From the IMG/VR virus record IMGVR_UViG_3300033553_000805, positions 1 through 32,204 of that record: a stretch of DNA of 32,204 nt, one strand, 5' to 3'. The DNA comes from a virus. A model generated the notes under the pieces. The model made no database searches and was not told the origin of the DNA. It saw only the letters and a list, made by a program, of their open reading frames with translations. Both the position numbers and the translations under genes were made by a program. How positions within the stretch are numbered: position 1 is the first letter of the stretch; every line of letters starts with the position of its first letter. Shown here one piece after another: positions 29,357-32,204 of the stretch.

Positions 29357-31510
29357 CTATCCAATCCTTTTTGCCTTTTCTGCCATCTCCCACAGATCGG
29401 GATACGCGTTGGCGATCTTCTTTGTGCTTTCATCCACCATGTTGTTGTTAATGTCCCACAGCAGACGGTCGTAAAAGTTCTGAAACATAGGCCTGCCCGA
29501 GGGCATCAGTTTCTCGCCTTGCATGTTCATTACGTTCGATCTTTCGACAGTTTCCACGTCCTGCTCGGCAAAGGTTCTGTCCATGACAGCACGGATAGCC
29601 GGTGTAGACTTGGAAACTGCCATCGTAGAAGCCGGAAGCTCTCTGCCGCGCTCAAGCGCAGCGGCCTCGATGCGGTCCTTGATGGTCGGGTCAAGCCGTC
29701 GGCTCGTCTCCTCCCACTCCTCCGCCAGCTTCGCCATTTCACGGCTGATGCGGTGCGACATGCGCTTACCCTCTGCCAGTTCGGCGCGGCTCTTGCCGCT
29801 CCAGTCATAATCCTCCGCGATGCAGATCGGCGCATGGTTCATCTCGTAGACGTAAACGATCCCCATGTTGTCATCCGTCATGATCCGCACATGTTCACCG
29901 ACAAAAGAGGCCAGCTTGACGTGCTGATAAAGCGCGCCGCCAAGGCGTATGCCCTTTTTCCCGACCTTTCGCTCGAAGCTTTCGCCCAGCAAAATGTCGA
30001 GCATACGCGGGTCGGGAACCATCTTCACCCAGCTCACGCTGTCGTGCCACTTCTTGATCGGCGCCATGTTCAGCGTGCCGTGTTTTCGGCGCTCGTAGAT
30101 GTTATCGACCCAGGCGTCTATCCATTGCTGCAGTGCTGCCGCATCCACGGGCACCTGTATCTCAAGCCCGAGGTTCTCCTTCTTGATGCGAAACGCGTCC
30201 ACAAAAGATTTCTTCTCTCGCGTCTTGGCCTCCTCGTACCATTTCGACTTGCTCTCTATCTTGTGGGCAAACCCCCGCCGCGACTCGATGCGCGACTTTT
30301 CCGCCACGCTGTGCCCGGTGTAGCCCTCAAGCTCCTCGAACAGCTCCCGCGACATCGTCCCGAACATCCGCTCGATGTGCGGTTTCATGTCACCCGAAAA
30401 CGGCGGCACCGTCTCCTGCGTGATGCCGAGGTTGTAGCAGATGGACGCGAAGTGGTTCGACTTATAGTCCTTGCCGTTGTCGATCACCACGTTCTCCGGG
30501 ATGCCGAGCTTCAGCATCGCCTTTCGAAGCAGCCGGGCGATAGAGTAGCTGCTGGAGCGCTCATCTACCCAGAACGTCACCCGTCGGCTGAAGACATCGA
30601 TCATCCCCAGGATGGCATAACGCTTGCCATCTTTGGTAATGACGTCCGCAGGCGTAGAGTCGAGCTCCCAGTAGTGGTTCGGGTACTTCGCTTTTTCGTC
30701 GAGGCTTCCGAACCCCGCCATCCGCTTGTTTTTCCATCCGTCCGCGTCCTGGACAAACTCGTACATACTCGCGTTCTTGATCTTCCAGCGTTTTAAGAAG
30801 TTGTTGAGCACGTCATAGCTCACCATCTCCTCTGCAAAACCGTGCAGCATGTTCTGGTAGATCGCACTGACCCGCAGCGGGTTGTCACGCCTGCACAGCA
30901 TCCGCACCGCCATATCCTGCTGCTCCTGGCTCATCAGCGTCGTGCCTTTTTTCGTTCCGCGCTTGTCAAGCAGGGCGATGAGCGGCGACGTGCCCGACGC
31001 TCTGGCCTCTTCGACCGCCTTCTTCCAGCGAAACAGCTTCATCTCTGTCGTCTTGATCAGTGAAAATTCACTCCCAAGCTCCCGGATAAACTGCTTTGCC
31101 GTGATCCGCTTGTCTCGGTTCTCATACCGTTCGCAGGCCTCCATCCGAAGCAGAGCCTTTTCGCGCTGCTCTTTGGTCGCATTCAGGTACTCGCTCATGT
31201 CCGGAGCTACGACGTCGGCCGCTTCCGATGCCTTTTTTTCAGTTTTTGAATCTGAAATGTTAGTTATTGCATCAAATGCGCAGGGCAGCCCGGCCTCGTC
31301 GTAGGTGTCGGGCCGCTCAAGCGTACCGGCAGCGATCGCTGCACTCAGGGCCGACTTATCGACGCCGATCAGCAGCTTCTTTCCGCCTCGCCCTTTGCCG
31401 TCGATGTAAACATATAAATATTTATCAGCACCGCGTTTAACGGCCTTTTTCAATGCTTCATATCCAATATCTAAAACCTTGGATGCCTCTCTTCCGTCAA
31501 CATAAACCAT
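29357..31510 (-). CDS. A: DDE transposase (MuA-like)
   Basis: 717 residues. The N-terminus (about 1-55, EASKVLDIGYEALKKAVKRG) is the Mu DNA-binding domain for the transposase sites. The RNase H-like core has D284 in WELDSTPADV, D344 in VVIDNGKDY and E380 in KPHIERMFGTM, the DDE triad. A beta-barrel follows at about 510-560 (GGALYQHVKLASFVGEHV). The end, about 600-717, is charged, as in domain III that contacts MuB and ClpX. It carries out strand transfer at the prophage ends for integration and replication. The ribosome site is weak (AGGT), so a lower rate of synthesis is possible. Confidence 0.95.
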   Translation of the reverse strand: MVYVDGREASKVLDIGYEALKKAVKRGADKYLYVYIDGKGRGGKKLLIGVDKSALSAAIAAGTLERPDTYDEAGLPCAFDAITNISDSKTEKKASEAADVVAPDMSEYLNATKEQREKALLRMEACERYENRDKRITAKQFIRELGSEFSLIKTTEMKLFRWKKAVEEARASGTSPLIALLDKRGTKKGTTLMSQEQQDMAVRMLCRRDNPLRVSAIYQNMLHGFAEEMVSYDVLNNFLKRWKIKNASMYEFVQDADGWKNKRMAGFGSLDEKAKYPNHYWELDSTPADVITKDGKRYAILGMIDVFSRRVTFWVDERSSSYSIARLLRKAMLKLGIPENVVIDNGKDYKSNHFASICYNLGITQETVPPFSGDMKPHIERMFGTMSRELFEELEGYTGHSVAEKSRIESRRGFAHKIESKSKWYEEAKTREKKSFVDAFRIKKENLGLEIQVPVDAAALQQWIDAWVDNIYERRKHGTLNMAPIKKWHDSVSWVKMVPDPRMLDILLGESFERKVGKKGIRLGGALYQHVKLASFVGEHVRIMTDDNMGIVYVYEMNHAPICIAEDYDWSGKSRAELAEGKRMSHRISREMAKLAEEWEETSRRLDPTIKDRIEAAALERGRELPASTMAVSKSTPAIRAVMDRTFAEQDVETVERSNVMNMQGEKLMPSGRPMFQNFYDRLLWDINNNMVDESTKKIANAYPDLWEMAEKAKRIG

Positions 31511-31519
31511 CGCCGTGAC

Positions 31520-31891
31520 CTACGCCGCGTCGATATCAAGAGGCTGCAGCGGGAAGAACGGGCAGTGAAGGTAGTCGATGCCCATCTTATCCATCGCCTC
31601 ACGGAGTTTGACGCCGGACTCGCCGGTGAGTTTATTCTCCCCAGCGATGAAGTTGTCGAAGATCCTTAGCAGCGCCTTGTCAGCTTTTTTCCAACCGTCT
31701 TCGTCCTTGCTGTACAACCCGGAGAGGATCAAAAACCCCGAGGACTTCACACCGTACTTGTTGTTTAGCTGGCGACGGATGTACTCCGCATGTAGTTTGC
31801 GGATAGCGTGGTCAAGCGTAAGCACCTCTCCTCTCTTTCCCGCCTGCTCAACAAGCTCGATCGCTTTGAGCATCTGTTCTCTTGGACTCAT
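31520..31891 (-). CDS. Unknown protein before the transposase
   Basis: 123 residues, basic, mainly helical (EQMLKAIELVEQAGKRGEVLTLDHAIRKLHAEYIRRQLNNKYG), followed by a segment with DGWKKADKALLRIFDNFIAGEN. No family recognised. It is the first gene of the early operon, with GGAGGG before the ATG and the stop nine bases before MuA. In Mu this place belongs to ner, so a regulatory role is possible. There is no clear HTH. Confidence 0.6.
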   Translation of the reverse strand: MSPREQMLKAIELVEQAGKRGEVLTLDHAIRKLHAEYIRRQLNNKYGVKSSGFLILSGLYSKDEDGWKKADKALLRIFDNFIAGENKLTGESGVKLREAMDKMGIDYLHCPFFPLQPLDIDAA

Positions 31892-32027
31892 GTGCCCTCC
31901 TTATTTAAAATTTGTATGCTTACACTGGAACCGCCAAAATGCGGATCTTGTCTAAGCACCGGGTAATACCCACGGTGAAGCCCTCTGCTATAATGATGTT
32001 CCACAACAAACAAAAGAAAAGGACTTC
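31892..32027. promoter_or_regulatory. Divergent early control region
   Basis: 136 bases between divergent genes. A palindrome GGGTAATACCC (31961-31971) with CC and GG flanks is an operator candidate. On the plus side an extended -10 TGC-TATAAT (31986-31994) precedes the small gene at 32028 with a leader of about 26 bases. On the minus side TACAAAT and TTAAAT lie close to the early ATG. The MuA end sites and the repressor gene are not recognisable here. Confidence 0.45.
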
Positions 32028-32204
32028 ATGATGGATAACAAAGCAGTAGCGATTGAACTAATGAAATTAGGATTTGAAACACCAAAGATCAACTTCTCAG
32101 AAGGTGATGTTCCTAGTATGAAAGATGCTCAGGATGAAAGAATAGATCTTCTTATAGATACCTATACCAACATCCTCAATAAGCTTGAAAAACAACTTTC
32201 CTAA
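32028..32204 (+). CDS. Small acidic protein divergent from the early operon
   Basis: 58 residues from the ATG at 32028 (or 57 from 32031); AAAGGA precedes them. The product (MMDNKAVAIELMKLGF at the start, LIDTYTNILNKLEKQLS at the end) is acidic and helical; there is no HTH, so it is not an obvious repressor. Its stop is the last base of the window. It could be the first host gene or a phage lysogeny gene. Unknown family. Confidence 0.6.
   Translation: MMDNKAVAIELMKLGFETPKINFSEGDVPSMKDAQDERIDLLIDTYTNILNKLEKQLS

Noticed and set aside
29519-30796. 425-codon open frame on the plus strand inside the transposase gene
   Set aside because: It is the complement of MuA; the product is a His/Arg/Leu-rich sequence without recognisable domains, as expected from codon bias on the opposite strand.
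31892-32204. Prophage end with TG/CA and transposase binding sites
   Set aside because: I could not pick out repeated transposase sites or a 5-bp target duplication; the other end is outside the window, so no boundary is claimed.
1-32204. CRISPR arrays, tRNA, rRNA genes, insertion sequences
   Set aside because: No regularly spaced repeats of CRISPR type, no cloverleaf-like or ribosomal sequence and no IS-type transposase beside MuA were seen.

Overview
The window is almost entirely one transposable, Mu-like prophage with a contractile (P2/Mu-type) tail. The evidence is a DDE transposase with its AAA+ partner (MuA/MuB), GemA, a Mor/C-family activator, Mu-type packaging genes (gp27, gp28, gp29, gp30, gpG), a Mu I protease with nested scaffold, and a full P2-like tail set (V, W, J, I, fibre, FI, FII, E/E', T, U, X, D). 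The layout recalls, from memory and not from a search, the Mu-like prophages of Campylobacterota such as CJIE1/CMLP1 of Campylobacter jejuni: early genes and tail genes on one strand, head genes on the other, a Dam methylase at the tail end. Base composition looks close to balanced, so the host is more likely an environmental campylobacterote (Sulfurimonas, Sulfurovum or Sulfuricurvum type) than Campylobacter itself. The host assignment is inference.

Layout, right to left. Early region (31891 to 22308, minus strand): an unknown 123-aa protein, MuA, MuB, a winged-helix protein, a small HTH/Cys protein, two tiny proteins, DUF3164, an amidase, a stand-alone beta-barrel-like protein, a zinc-ribbon protein, an HD phosphohydrolase, an unknown helical protein, a RepA-like ATPase, a 26-bp inverted repeat around a terminator-like hairpin, a DUF721/DciA-like protein, GemA, and the Mor/C-type activator. 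Head region (14213 to 22311, plus strand): gp37-like, protease I with scaffold Z, a decoration protein, a lambda-E-type capsid protein, gp36-like, small and large terminase, portal, MuF, gpG. It converges with the early operon, the two stop codons overlapping at a shared hairpin. Tail and lysis region (14064 to 1, minus strand): baseplate, fibre, sheath, tube, chaperones, tape measure, U, X, D, holin candidate, transglycosylase, Rz/Rz1 spanins, a terminator, then Dam methylase.

Logic: MuA/MuB carry out replicative transposition, and the Mor/C-like protein, last gene of the early operon, probably switches on the two divergent late operons. Their promoters lie in a symmetric control region (14094-14184) with matching GGAA-N10-TTACAATGC arms, each holding a TACAAT -10 box and neither a good -35.

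Most notable: (1) the tail fibre ends in a C-type-lectin-like domain whose last 38 codons carry the signature of a diversity-generating-retroelement variable repeat, followed by a short Avd-like fragment, with no reverse transcriptase or template repeat in the window; (2) a T TTT TTG slippery site that would make a gpE-E' tail chaperone fusion; (3) the iteron-like inverted repeat beside RepA-like and DciA-like genes; (4) the symmetric late control region; (5) a small protein resembling the MuA C-terminal barrel; (6) a lambda-type capsid and decoration pair inside a Mu-type head module. Both prophage ends and any classical repressor lie outside the window or were not recognised.
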